Shown in pieces: positions 1-7,166 of a DNA stretch of 9,699 bases. The notes under the pieces were generated by a model, which ran no database searches, was not told the origin of the DNA, and saw nothing but the letters and a program-made list of their open reading frames with translations. Origin of the DNA: Solirubrobacteraceae bacterium (GTDB lineage: Bacteria > Actinomycetota > Thermoleophilia > Solirubrobacterales > Solirubrobacteraceae); the NCBI GenBank assembly GCA_030151725.1, contig JASLDD010000234.1:1-9699 (forward strand), written 5' to 3'. Made by a program: the position numbers and the translations under genes. The stretch's first letter is position 1. Every line of letters starts with the position of its first letter.

Positions 1-2
1 GC

Positions 3-386
3 TACCGCGTGTGGGCGGCCGACATCACGCCCGATGAGACTCCGTATGAGGCCGGGCTGGGGTTCTGTGTGAAGAAGGAGGGTGAGTTCGTTGGGTCGGA
101 TGCGCTCTGCGGGGAGCCGTCGAAGCGCCTGCGCTGCCTCGTGCTCGAGGACCCGCGCTCGGTTGCGCTGGGGAATGAGCCGGTGCGCGTCAACGGCGAG
201 GTGAGCGGGCGCGTGACCAGTGGGGGCTACGGCTACACGGTGGAGCGCTCGATCGCCTACGCCTACCTGCCGGGTGAGATAGAGATCGGCACGAAGATCG
301 AGGTGGACATCTTCGGCGAGTGGGTGGCCGGGGAGGTCGCGCGGGAGCCGCTGTTCGATCCGAAGGGCGAGCGGGTCAGGGCCTAG
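3..386 (+). CDS. C-terminal part of a GcvT-fold / dimethylglycine-sarcosine dehydrogenase-type protein (5' end outside window)
   Basis: The open frame enters from the left edge and ends at TAG 384-386, leaving about 127 residues. The visible part begins YRVWAADITPDETPYEAG, like the end of the folate-binding aminomethyltransferase (GcvT) domain, where the D-T-P-x-E-AGL pattern is typical. It continues into the C-terminal barrel domain: SGRVTSGGYGYTV, SIAYAYLP, then EPLFDPKGERVRA. These match the C-terminus of FAD-dependent sarcosine/dimethylglycine dehydrogenases and oxidases, which demethylate the amine and pass the one-carbon unit to tetrahydrofolate. A stand-alone glycine-cleavage T protein is the alternative; the FPDKG-like 'EPLFDPKG' ending favours the dehydrogenase-fusion type. 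The FAD domain, if present, lies outside the window, so the exact substrate cannot be given. It converges on the tetR gene with a 17-bp gap. Confidence 0.75.
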   Translation, partial: YRVWAADITPDETPYEAGLGFCVKKEGEFVGSDALCGEPSKRLRCLVLEDPRSVALGNEPVRVNGEVSGRVTSGGYGYTVERSIAYAYLPGEIEIGTKIEVDIFGEWVAGEVAREPLFDPKGERVRA

Positions 387-403
387 ATGGTTGATTCCGC
401 GGT

Positions 404-1066
404 CTAGCGTTTGCGGCGCGAGCCCCATTCGCGCATCGAGCAGACGATCTGCTCGTCGTCCAGCGGGGGGACAGGCATTGGCGAGGGGCGGCGGCGGTCG
501 GGGCGCAGTCCGTCGAGGGCGATCGTCAGCGTGCGCCGCCATACCTCGGGGGCGGCCTCGCGCGTGTAGTCGGCGACTTCGCCGATCCCGTGCTGGAGCA
601 GGAGCAGGTCCGCGACCACGACGTCATCGCGCACCACGCCGGCCTGCTGGGCGCGCTCCAGCACCGCCGCGACGACCGGCTGGATCTGCCCGCGTGCGCG
701 CTCGATGCGGGCGTGGGCCTCGGAGGTGCTGAGCAGCAGCTCCTTGAGTGCCTTGTCGTCGGCCTGCATCTCGAGGGCCCGCTCGAGGAAGTGCACGAAG
801 CCGCTCCACGGATCGCGCATCTCAAGGCTCTCGCTCGCCGCGGTCAGCATCTCTGCGATCCGCTCCTCGAACAGCGCGTCGATCAGCTGCTCCTTGTCGG
901 GGAAGCGCCTGTAGACGGTGCCCACGCCGACGCCCGCGTGGTGGGCTATGTCATCTAGCGAGACGCCCAGCCCGCGCTCGGCGAACAGCTCGCGGGCAGC
1001 GTCCAGGACGCGCTGGCGGTTGCGCTCGGCGTCCTTTCGCAGCGGTCTCGGAGTGACGGTGGCCAT
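404..1066 (-). CDS. TetR/AcrR-family transcriptional repressor
   Basis: A 220-residue DNA-binding regulator, a usual TetR length. Residues about 11-60 form the helix-turn-helix domain: KDAERNRQRVLDAARELF, then SLDDIAHHAGVGVGTVYRRF, in which G-V-G-V-G-T-V-Y-R-R-F is the recognition-helix signature. Residues about 75-205 are a helical ligand-binding/dimerisation domain resembling SbtR-like TetR C-termini (AHARIERARGQIQPVVAAVL, APEVWRRTLTIALDGLRP). The ATG at 1066 was chosen because the conserved domain begins right after it. The frame is open 87 codons further upstream, but that stretch is Arg/Cys-rich and runs across the exporter promoter and start. The gene is divergent from the MFS exporter, so it most likely represses that gene and itself, with a substrate of the pump as inducer (inference). 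The ligand cannot be deduced. Confidence 0.93.
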   Translation of the reverse strand: MATVTPRPLRKDAERNRQRVLDAARELFAERGLGVSLDDIAHHAGVGVGTVYRRFPDKEQLIDALFEERIAEMLTAASESLEMRDPWSGFVHFLERALEMQADDKALKELLLSTSEAHARIERARGQIQPVVAAVLERAQQAGVVRDDVVVADLLLLQHGIGEVADYTREAAPEVWRRTLTIALDGLRPDRRRPSPMPVPPLDDEQIVCSMREWGSRRKR

Positions 1067-1072
1067 GCACTG

Positions 1073-1102
1073 ATTGTAACAAAGTGGAGGTCTGTGCTCC
1101 AA
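1073..1102 (-). promoter_or_regulatory. Putative tetR promoter
   Basis: Read on the minus strand, TTGGAG (1102-1097), an 18-nt spacer and TACAAT (1078-1073) form a good sigma-70-type promoter. The -10 box ends 6 nt before the ATG at 1066, so transcription would begin at or next to the start codon and the mRNA would be leaderless. No Shine-Dalgarno sequence is possible in this arrangement. The -35 box lies inside the tandem operator-like repeats, which fits autorepression. Confidence 0.5.
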
Positions 1103-1119
1103 GTGGAGGAGACTGCTCC
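1082..1119. promoter_or_regulatory. Tandem 19-bp operator-like repeats between tetR and MFS gene
   Basis: Two adjacent 19-bp units (1082-1100 and 1101-1119) both start AAGTGGAGG and end TGCTCC; 15 of 19 positions match. Each unit contains an inverted GGAG...CTCC pair separated by 7 nt, the kind of dyad a TetR dimer can bind. A third GTGGAGG copy occurs inverted at 1152-1158 (CCTCCAC), nearer the exporter start. The repeats overlap the -35 box and spacer of the putative tetR promoter. Binding by the neighbouring TetR is inferred. Confidence 0.5.
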
Positions 1120-1182
1120 GTTTGGCTGCTATCTTGGAAGTTGAGGGAAGTCCTCCACATCTCCGAAAGTCAGGTAACCCGC

Positions 1183-2649
1183 ATGCCACACATCTCCTCC
1201 TCCACCCAGCACGAGCGCCGTTGGCTGATCCTCGCGATGCTCGGCGTCGCCCAGCTGATGGTCGTGCTCGACGCGACCATCGTGAACATCGCGCTGCCCT
1301 CGGCCCAGCACGCGCTCGGCTTCTCAAACGACAATCGCCAGTGGATCGTCACCGCCTACGCGCTGGCGTTCGGCAGCCTGCTGCTGCTCGGTGGCCGCGT
1401 CGGCGACCTGTTCGGTCGCAAGCGCGCGTTGATCGGGGGGCTCGGCGGCTTCGCCGTGATGTCGGCCGTCGCCGGCTTCGCACAGAGCTTCGACGTGCTC
1501 GTGGCCGCCCGAGCGCTGCAGGGCGCGTTCGGCGCACTGCTCGCTCCCTCGGCTCTGTCGATTCTCACGACCACGTTCAGCGACCCCGAGGAGCGGGGCA
1601 AGGCGTTCGGCATCTACGGCGCCATCGCGGGTGGCGGCGGAGCGATCGGCCTGCTGCTGGGCGGCATCCTCACCGAGTACCTCGACTGGCGCGCAACCAT
1701 GTTCGTCAACCTCGTGTTCGCGATTCCGGCCGCCGTGGCCGCCACGGTGCTGCTCGTCAACGAGCGCTCGACCGTCCACGCCAAGCTCGACCTGCCCGGC
1801 ACGATCGCCGGAAGCACCGGTCTGTTCGCGCTCGTCTACGGCTTCGCAAACGCCGAGACCCACAGCTGGGGAGCGCCACTGACGATCGGGATGCTCGCCG
1901 CAAGCGTTGTGCTGCTCACCGGCTTCGTGGTCCTGCAGGCGCGCGGCAAGCACCCCCTGCTGCCGCTGCGCGTGATCCTCGACCGCGACCGCGGCGGCTC
2001 CTACCTGGCGATCGGCGTGACCGGCGCCGGGATGTTCGGCGTGTTCCTGTTCCTGACCTACTACCTGCAGCGCACGCTCGGCTTCAGCCCGATCGAGACC
2101 GGCCTCGCGTTCCTGCCGATGATGGCCACGATCGTCACCACGGCGACGCTCGTGAGCACGGTTGTCCTGCCCCGCACCGGCCCCCGGCCGCTGATACCCA
2201 CGGGGATGGTGCTGGCGTCCTTCGCGATGGTGCTGCTGACGCGGGTGGGCGTGAGCACCGCCTACGCCTCCCACGTGCTGCCCGCCCTGCTCGTCATGGG
2301 CATGGGCATGGGCCTCGTGTTCGCACCGGCGATGGCCACCGCCACCGGCCAGGTGGCCGCCCACGATGCGGGCGTGGCCTCGGCGCTCGTCAACACGATG
2401 CAGCAGATCGGCGGCTCTGTCGGCACGGCCCTGCTCAGCACGTTCGCAGCGACCGCTGCCACGAGCTTCGTGACCGCGCACGGTGGCGCCTCGTCGCGGG
2501 TGCTCGCACAGGCAGCGGTGCACGGGTACACGACGGCCTTCTGGCTGGCCGCCGGCGTCTTCGCCCTCGGCGCTGTCGCTACCAGCCTGCTGTTGCGCTC
2601 AGGCGTTCAGGAGACCAGTCCGTCGGCAGCGCCAGCGCTGGCTCACTAG
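1183..2649 (+). CDS. MFS multidrug exporter, DHA2 (EmrB/QacA) type
   Basis: A 488-residue integral membrane proton/drug antiporter with the length and hydrophobic pattern of 14-TM DHA2 exporters. TM1 carries the family motif LDATIVNIALP (residues 30-39, motif D1). The loop-2/3 motif A is GGRVGDLFGRKRAL (70-83). Motif C in TM5 is GAIAGGGGAIGLLLGG (147-161); it is Gly-rich but lacks the usual proline. The C-terminal half has SALVNTMQQIGGSVGTALL, which is typical of this subfamily. The ATG at 1183 is preferred; an in-frame start 33 codons upstream would run through the operator repeats with Cys/Trp-rich, unlikely sequence. No strong Shine-Dalgarno or -10 is visible. The divergent TetR gene is the likely regulator. 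The substrate is unknown. The stop codon overlaps that of the convergent aguA. Confidence 0.92.
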   Translation: MPHISSSTQHERRWLILAMLGVAQLMVVLDATIVNIALPSAQHALGFSNDNRQWIVTAYALAFGSLLLLGGRVGDLFGRKRALIGGLGGFAVMSAVAGFAQSFDVLVAARALQGAFGALLAPSALSILTTTFSDPEERGKAFGIYGAIAGGGGAIGLLLGGILTEYLDWRATMFVNLVFAIPAAVAATVLLVNERSTVHAKLDLPGTIAGSTGLFALVYGFANAETHSWGAPLTIGMLAASVVLLTGFVVLQARGKHPLLPLRVILDRDRGGSYLAIGVTGAGMFGVFLFLTYYLQRTLGFSPIETGLAFLPMMATIVTTATLVSTVVLPRTGPRPLIPTGMVLASFAMVLLTRVGVSTAYASHVLPALLVMGMGMGLVFAPAMATATGQVAAHDAGVASALVNTMQQIGGSVGTALLSTFAATAATSFVTAHGGASSRVLAQAAVHGYTTAFWLAAGVFALGAVATSLLLRSGVQETSPSAAPALAH

Positions 2650-3740
2650 ACGGCTGGCACCTGCTGGGTGATGCAGTGGATGTTCCCGCCCCCGAGGAGA
2701 ATCTCGCGGGCGGGGACGCCCACCAGCTCCCGCTCCGGAAAGCAGGAGGCGAGAACCTCCGCGGCTGCTGCATCGGTGCGCTGGTCTAGCAGCGGGAACA
2801 CGATCCGCTCGCTCGCCGCATAGAAGTTGACGTAGGAGCCGGCCATGCGCTCTCCCGCCACGCGCGGCTTGGTGTCGGGGGCCGACTGTACTCCGGCGGC
2901 CTCCTGCTCGGTGATCGACAGCGGGCCCGGCGCCGGGAGGCGAACGACCTCCAGCGTGCGCCCCGCGGCATCCGTGGCAGATTCCAGGCGTCGCGCGGCG
3001 TCGAGGGAGATCGCGTGCTGAGGGTCGGTCTCGTCTGCCGGCGACGTCAACAGCACGACGCCCGGGCGAACGAAGCACGCCAAGTTGTCCACATGACCGT
3101 CGGTCTCATCGCCGTAGACCCCCTTGCCGAGCCAGATCACCTTCTCCGCTCCCAGGTAGTCGAGCAGCGCCTGCTCGATCTCGGCGCGTGAGAGCCCGGG
3201 GTTGCGGTTGGGGTTCAGCAGGCACTCTTCGGTCGTCAGCACCGTGCCCTCTCCGTCCACGTGGATCGATCCTCCCTCCAGCACCAGCGGCGCGACGTAG
3301 CGGTCGGCGCGTTCTATCTCGAGCACCTTCTCGGCGACGCGGGCGTCCCGATCCCACGGGGAGTAAAGGCCCCCCTCGTGCCCGCCCCAGGCGTTGAACT
3401 GCCAGTCGACGCCCCTGCGCAGGCCGTGATCGTCGATGAGGAACGTGGGCCCGATGTCGCGCATCCAGGCGTCGTCGCTCGACATCTCCACCACGCGGAT
3501 GGACGGCGAGAGCAGCGAGCGGGCGCGCTCGAACTGGGCGTCGGAGACCGCCATGGACACCGGCTCGCACGCCGCAATCGCCTCGGCCACGGCCGCGTAG
3601 GCCTCCTGCGCGGGGCCTGCCTCGAGGCGCCAGTTGTCGGGTCGCTGCGGCCAGGCCATCCAGCAGCCGCTGTGGCGCTCGAACTCCGCGGGCATGCGCA
3701 GGCCGTCGGCGCGAGGAGTGGAGGGGATCGCTGCGCTCAT
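2646..3740 (-). CDS. aguA: Agmatine deiminase (peptidyl-arginine deiminase family)
   Basis: This 364-residue protein hydrolyses agmatine to N-carbamoylputrescine and ammonia. It has the full set of family blocks: PAEFERHSGCWMAWPQRP (17-34), SSDDAWMRDIGP (87-98), NAWGG (116-120), LEGGSIHVDGEGT (154-166), ECLLNPNRNP (172-181), YGDETDGHVDNLACF (209-223, with the conserved His216) and the C-terminal GGGNIHCITQQ, whose Cys356 is the nucleophile. The length is normal. The ATG at 3740 is used; Met16 (position 3695) is a possible alternative and neither has a clear Shine-Dalgarno. A CATACT hexamer (3753-3748 on the minus strand) sits 7 nt before the ATG. It is divergent from aguB, which does the next step, and its TAG shares three bases with the exporter's stop. 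Confidence 0.95.
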   Translation of the reverse strand: MSAAIPSTPRADGLRMPAEFERHSGCWMAWPQRPDNWRLEAGPAQEAYAAVAEAIAACEPVSMAVSDAQFERARSLLSPSIRVVEMSSDDAWMRDIGPTFLIDDHGLRRGVDWQFNAWGGHEGGLYSPWDRDARVAEKVLEIERADRYVAPLVLEGGSIHVDGEGTVLTTEECLLNPNRNPGLSRAEIEQALLDYLGAEKVIWLGKGVYGDETDGHVDNLACFVRPGVVLLTSPADETDPQHAISLDAARRLESATDAAGRTLEVVRLPAPGPLSITEQEAAGVQSAPDTKPRVAGERMAGSYVNFYAASERIVFPLLDQRTDAAAAEVLASCFPERELVGVPAREILLGGGNIHCITQQVPAV

Positions 3741-3828
3741 CCGTTGAAGTATGTGCGCTCACGCGCGTTGCAGCCCCTACAGTCAATCCCTGATGCAGGA
3801 GATACGCCTGATAACCGCGCTGGGGCCG
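3741..3828. promoter_or_regulatory. Divergent aguA/aguB intergenic region
   Basis: These 88 bp must contain both divergent promoters if aguB starts at 3829. Toward aguA, CATACT (3753-3748) is a fair -10 without a convincing -35. Toward aguB, TACAGT (3778-3783) is -10-like and lies 9 nt before an ATG at 3793, which could make a leaderless start there. AGGAG at 3797-3801 has no start codon at the right distance. No clear operator dyad is visible. Confidence 0.3.
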
Positions 3829-4740
3829 ATGGGGTCTCCCGCTCGTGTGAGCTCACCTACGCGCGCGCCGTTCAGGATCGCCGCGCTGCAGGAGCGCTGG
3901 CATCCCGACCCCGACGAGCACATCGCGGCGTTGACAGCCGGGGTGAGGCTGGCGGCGAGCGAGGGCGCAAAGCTGATCTGCCTGCCGGAGCTCACGCTCA
4001 GCCCCTACTTCGCCGTCGACCCCGCGGGACCTCAGGCGGGGCGGGTCGAGCCGGAGGAACTGCCGGGTGGGCCCACGTACCGCTTCGCCGCGCGCGCAGC
4101 CCACGAGTCGGGAATCCATGTGCACGCCTCCCTGTATGAGCAGACGCAGGACGGTGACGGCCTCGGCTACAACACCGCGATCGTGGTGGCGCCGAGTGGG
4201 GCTCTGCTGGCGCGCACCCGCAAGCTGCACATCCCGGTGACCGCGGGCTATCACGAGGATCGCTACTTCCAGCCCGGGCCGGCCGGCGCGGATGCGTTCT
4301 CGCTGGCAGAGCTCGGCGGCGCGCAGCTCGGGCTGCCGACCTGCTGGGATCAGTGGTTCCCGGAGCTGGCACGCGCGTACAGCCTGAAGGGCGCCGACGT
4401 GCTCGTCTACCCGACCGCCATCGGCTCAGAGCCCGAGCATCCTGACTTCGACACGCAGCCGCTGTGGGAGAAGGTCATCGTTGGCAACGCGATCGCAAAC
4501 GGTGTGTTCGTTGTCGCCGTCAACCGTTTCGGCGATGAGCCGCCGCTTCGCTTCTACGGCTCCTCCTTCATATGCGATCCCTACGGGCGCAAGCTCGTCC
4601 AAGCACCGCGCGAGGAACCGGCCCTGCTTGTGGCCGATCTAGATCTCGATCAACGCCGCGACTGGCTGGCGCTCTTCCCCTTCCTGACCACACGCAGACC
4701 AGACGTCTACCAAGCGCTCGTCGAGGAGCCCGCCGACTGA
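3829..4740 (+). CDS. aguB: N-carbamoylputrescine amidase (nitrilase superfamily)
   Basis: This enzyme hydrolyses N-carbamoylputrescine to putrescine, CO2 and ammonia, following agmatine deiminase. With the start at 3829 it has 303 residues, close to the family norm. The nitrilase Glu-Lys-Cys triad is present: Glu54 in CLPELTLSPYF, Lys132 in RTRKLHIPV and Cys172 in LPTCWDQWFPELAR. CWDQWFPE followed by VYPTAIGSEPEHPDFDT is specific to this subfamily rather than to generic nitrilases. The conserved fold begins at FRIAALQERW. The start is uncertain: ATG 3829 has a weak GGGG upstream; ATG 3793 could be a leaderless start but adds two rare ATA codons; ATG 3751 adds a Cys-rich, unlikely N-terminus. 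It is divergent from aguA, and the pair completes the agmatine route to putrescine. Confidence 0.93.
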   Translation: MGSPARVSSPTRAPFRIAALQERWHPDPDEHIAALTAGVRLAASEGAKLICLPELTLSPYFAVDPAGPQAGRVEPEELPGGPTYRFAARAAHESGIHVHASLYEQTQDGDGLGYNTAIVVAPSGALLARTRKLHIPVTAGYHEDRYFQPGPAGADAFSLAELGGAQLGLPTCWDQWFPELARAYSLKGADVLVYPTAIGSEPEHPDFDTQPLWEKVIVGNAIANGVFVVAVNRFGDEPPLRFYGSSFICDPYGRKLVQAPREEPALLVADLDLDQRRDWLALFPFLTTRRPDVYQALVEEPAD

Positions 4741-4747
4741 ATCGGCG
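4731..4747 (+). terminator. Short hairpin over the aguB stop codon
   Basis: CGCCGA (4731-4736), loop CTGAA and TCGGCG (4742-4747) form a perfect 6-bp stem that spans the TGA at 4738-4740. No T-run follows, so it is at best an atypical terminator of the kind often seen in high-GC actinobacteria. Confidence 0.3.
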
Positions 4748-4846
4748 TTGGCAGCGGGGGTGCGTCAAACCGCGAGCTCCTGTTGACAGGTGTATTTAGA
4801 AAACAGCAAGCGCCCAATCGCCTAGCGATAAGGCTACTCGCGTTGG
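4748..4846 (+). promoter_or_regulatory. Leader region of the GGDEF-EAL gene
   Basis: This gap is the likely promoter region of the cyclic-di-GMP gene. A perfect -35 hexamer TTGACA is at 4783-4788, followed by an unusually AT-rich run (4791-4804), but no good -10 lies 16-18 nt downstream. TACTCG (4835-4840) ends 6 nt before the ATG at 4847 and is a weak -10 alternative. An AAGG (4830-4833) is too far from the start to be a convincing Shine-Dalgarno. Confidence 0.25.
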
Positions 4847-6691
4847 ATGCCGATTCCTGCCCCCATGTCGAACACAGACGAGGACCAACGGCGCGATCAA
4901 CTGCACGAGCTCGGGCGAGCGCTGAACAGCCGCACCGAGGATGTAGTGCGCGCGATGCTGGCGCGCACGCGTGCATCGGAGCAAGAGCTGGATGAGTCTG
5001 TGGAGGAGCGCTTCGCCCGCGTGGGAACCGTCTCAACTGTGGCGGTCGCGCGGTGGATGGCCGGCGAGGCCGTGGAGGTTGCGCGCGAGGTGGGCCAGGA
5101 GTCGTGGCAGATCTTCGGGCAGCTGGCCTCCCAGCGCGCGGCTCCGCTGAACGAGGTGACCAAGCGCTGCCTGCGCTGGTGCGACGCCGCAGCAGACGTG
5201 CTGCACGACTGTGCCCGCGACCTGGACACCGAGCAGTCCGTGCTGACGGAGGCGATGGCGATGCTGCAGCGCAGCCTCAACGTGACCTTGGTGCGCATGT
5301 GCGAGTCGTTTGAGACCGAGCGAAAGCGCGCTGATGAGGAGCTCGAGCGCCGCCAGCACGAGCTCGCGTTCCTGGCCACGCACGACGCTCTGACCGGGCT
5401 TCCCAACCGCACGCTGATCCTCGATCGAGTCGAGCAGATGCTGGCGCGCTCACGCCGCGACCGCACGCCCCTGGCGGCGCTGTTCATCGACCTCGACAAC
5501 TTCAAGGCGATCAACGACTCGCTCGGCCATGCCGCCGGCGACAAGCTGCTGCAGGCCGTCGCATCGAGGCTTACGGCGGTCGTCAGGGAGACCGATGCCG
5601 TGGGCAGGCTCGGCGGCGATGAGTTCGTTGTCGTCGCAAGCGAGTTGTCGCTGGCCTCGGGACCTGAGCTGATCGCCGAGCGGCTGCTCGAAGCGCTCAA
5701 TCACCCGTTCAAGCTCGACGAGGGCGGCCATGGGCCGCTGAAGGTGACCGCCAGCATCGGCATCGCCTCGGGCGAGCGCGAGCGTGCGGGGGACCTTCTG
5801 CGCGACGCCGACATCGCCATGTACCAGGCCAAGTGGGACGGCCGCCACCGCTTCGCGGTGTTCGAGTCGGGCATGCAGACGGCCGTCCAGAACCGCATGG
5901 AGCTGGAGATGGACCTGCGGATGGCGCTCGAGAACGAAGAGTTCTTCCTCGTCTACCAGCCCACGTTCAACCTGCAGGACATGGCGCCCACCGGCATGGA
6001 GGCTCTGATCCGCTGGAACAGGCCCAGCCGAGAGGTGGTTCAGCCGGACGACTTCATCGGCCTGCTCGAGGAGACAGGCCTGATCGTGGAGATCGGTCGA
6101 TGGGTCCTTCGAGAGGCCTGCGAGCAGGGCGTTCGCTGGCGCGAAGCCGGACACCCGATCGGCATCGCCGTGAACGTCTCGGCAAAGCAGCTCGACAACG
6201 ACGACTTCGTGTCAGACGTGCGCGACAGCCTGCAAGAGACGGGCCTGGAGCCGGACTCGCTGACGATCGAGATCACAGAGACGGCCCTCATGCGCGACAC
6301 CGACGCGACCGTCCTGCGCCTGATTGCGATCAAGGAGCTGGGCGTACGGATCGCAATCGACGACTTCGGCACCGGCTACTCCTCGATGGCCCACCTGCAG
6401 CACTTCCCCGTCGACGCGCTCAAGATCGACCGCTCGTTCATCACGCAGATGACCCACAACCAGGAGGGCGAGACGATCCTCCACACGCTCGTGCAGCTCG
6501 GCAAGGCGCTCTCCATCGAGACCTTGGCCGAGGGGATCGAGCAGGCCCAGGAGCTTTCGCTGCTGCGCGGCGAGCAGTGCGACAGCGGGCAGGGATTCTT
6601 GTTCGCTCGGCCGCTCGATGCGGATGACACGGCTGCTTTTTTGCAGAGCTGGGCTGAGAGTCGGGACGCGGGGGTTGTGGCTGAGGCTTAA
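4847..6691 (+). CDS. Bifunctional diguanylate cyclase / phosphodiesterase (GGDEF-EAL)
   Basis: A 614-residue cyclic-di-GMP turnover protein. Residues 1 to about 165 are mainly helical with no predicted membrane segment and no domain I recognise; they include C108, C112, C122 and C152. A coiled-coil-like linker (about 155-172, ETERKRADEELERRQHEL) leads into the GGDEF domain (about 173-340): LTGLPNR, DLDNFKAINDSLGH and an intact GGDEF at 256-260. The inhibitory I-site RETD (247-250) is present at the correct 5-residue distance. The EAL domain (about 345-605) has EALIRW (385-390), NVS (443-445), EITE (475-478), DDFGTG (505-510), K526, AEGIE (561-565) and GQGFLFARP (581-589), so all usual metal and catalytic residues seem kept. 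Both activities are therefore plausible. The start at 4847 is chosen; ATG 4865 (MSNTDEDQ) is an alternative. It appears monocistronic and converges on the toxin gene with a 28-bp gap. Confidence 0.93.
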   Translation: MPIPAPMSNTDEDQRRDQLHELGRALNSRTEDVVRAMLARTRASEQELDESVEERFARVGTVSTVAVARWMAGEAVEVAREVGQESWQIFGQLASQRAAPLNEVTKRCLRWCDAAADVLHDCARDLDTEQSVLTEAMAMLQRSLNVTLVRMCESFETERKRADEELERRQHELAFLATHDALTGLPNRTLILDRVEQMLARSRRDRTPLAALFIDLDNFKAINDSLGHAAGDKLLQAVASRLTAVVRETDAVGRLGGDEFVVVASELSLASGPELIAERLLEALNHPFKLDEGGHGPLKVTASIGIASGERERAGDLLRDADIAMYQAKWDGRHRFAVFESGMQTAVQNRMELEMDLRMALENEEFFLVYQPTFNLQDMAPTGMEALIRWNRPSREVVQPDDFIGLLEETGLIVEIGRWVLREACEQGVRWREAGHPIGIAVNVSAKQLDNDDFVSDVRDSLQETGLEPDSLTIEITETALMRDTDATVLRLIAIKELGVRIAIDDFGTGYSSMAHLQHFPVDALKIDRSFITQMTHNQEGETILHTLVQLGKALSIETLAEGIEQAQELSLLRGEQCDSGQGFLFARPLDADDTAAFLQSWAESRDAGVVAEA

Positions 6692-6719
6692 GCGGGTGAG
6701 GCGGCGCGTTCGCGGGTGA

Positions 6720-7166
6720 TCAGCCGATCTCTCCGCGCGGAGCCACCCACACGCTGGGAAACGACAACGACGTTTGCTCAGCGAGCGTGTCGTAGTCGTG
6801 GTCGTAGTGCAGGACGCCGAGACCCTCGGTGGCGGCTATGGCGGCGACCAGCAGATCGACGGGCTTGACGCGATGGGAGATCCCCGGGGCAGCCGCAAGC
6901 TCGGCCTGTGCCGTGAGCGCGGCGGCTGCAGCCTCAGCGGTCAGCGGTGCATGGGGCAGCGCGTCGAGGCGCCTGGCGGTAATGGCGAACCCTTCATTGT
7001 CACGAGCGCTGTAGCGCATCTCCAACAGGGTCGGGGGGCAAGTCCACAACTCATCGGCGATAAGCGCGGACTCGAATGTCTCGCGAGCGGAACCGATCAA
7101 GCGTCCGTCGAGCAGACGGGCCCAGACGGAGTTATCGAACAGCAGCGGCCTTTGGTAGCCGCTCAA
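6720..7166 (-). CDS. vapC: PIN-domain toxin, VapC-like
   Basis: A 148-residue PIN-fold protein, expected to be a magnesium-dependent RNase toxin. Acidic residues fit the PIN site: D11 in LLFDNSVWARLL, E49 in PPTLLEMRYS, D104 in VKPVDLLVAAIAA, and D122/D124 in LHYDHDYDTLAE. The start is TTG at 7166, which overlaps the antitoxin stop as TTGA (4 nt), so translation is probably coupled. No other in-frame start fits the fold, because D11 lies close to the N-terminus as in other VapC proteins. The target RNA cannot be deduced. It is the second gene of a two-gene unit. Confidence 0.85.
   Translation of the reverse strand: MSGYQRPLLFDNSVWARLLDGRLIGSARETFESALIADELWTCPPTLLEMRYSARDNEGFAITARRLDALPHAPLTAEAAAAALTAQAELAAAPGISHRVKPVDLLVAAIAATEGLGVLHYDHDYDTLAEQTSLSFPSVWVAPRGEIG

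Noticed and set aside
1067..1327. An 87-codon upstream extension of the TetR frame on the minus strand
   Set aside because: It is Arg/Cys-rich, lies before the conserved domain and runs through the operator repeats and the exporter start.
2297..2314. Tandem ATGGGC repeats
   Set aside because: They encode the MGMGMG run common in a transmembrane helix of this exporter family.
1324..2523. A 399-codon open frame on the minus strand within the exporter gene
   Set aside because: Its product is a His/Arg/Glu-rich shadow with no fold; the plus-strand MFS frame has clear family motifs.
1122..2789. A 555-codon plus-strand frame overlapping the exporter
   Set aside because: Arg/Ala/Pro-rich out-of-frame shadow typical of high-GC coding DNA.
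3261..4139. A 292-codon plus-strand frame across the aguA/aguB junction
   Set aside because: It is antisense to aguA and out of frame with aguB, both of which have complete catalytic motifs.
6692..6719. An 8-bp direct repeat GCGGGTGA in the gap between the GGDEF-EAL and toxin genes, considered as an attachment site or terminator
   Set aside because: Too short for its base composition, with no stable hairpin or T-run.
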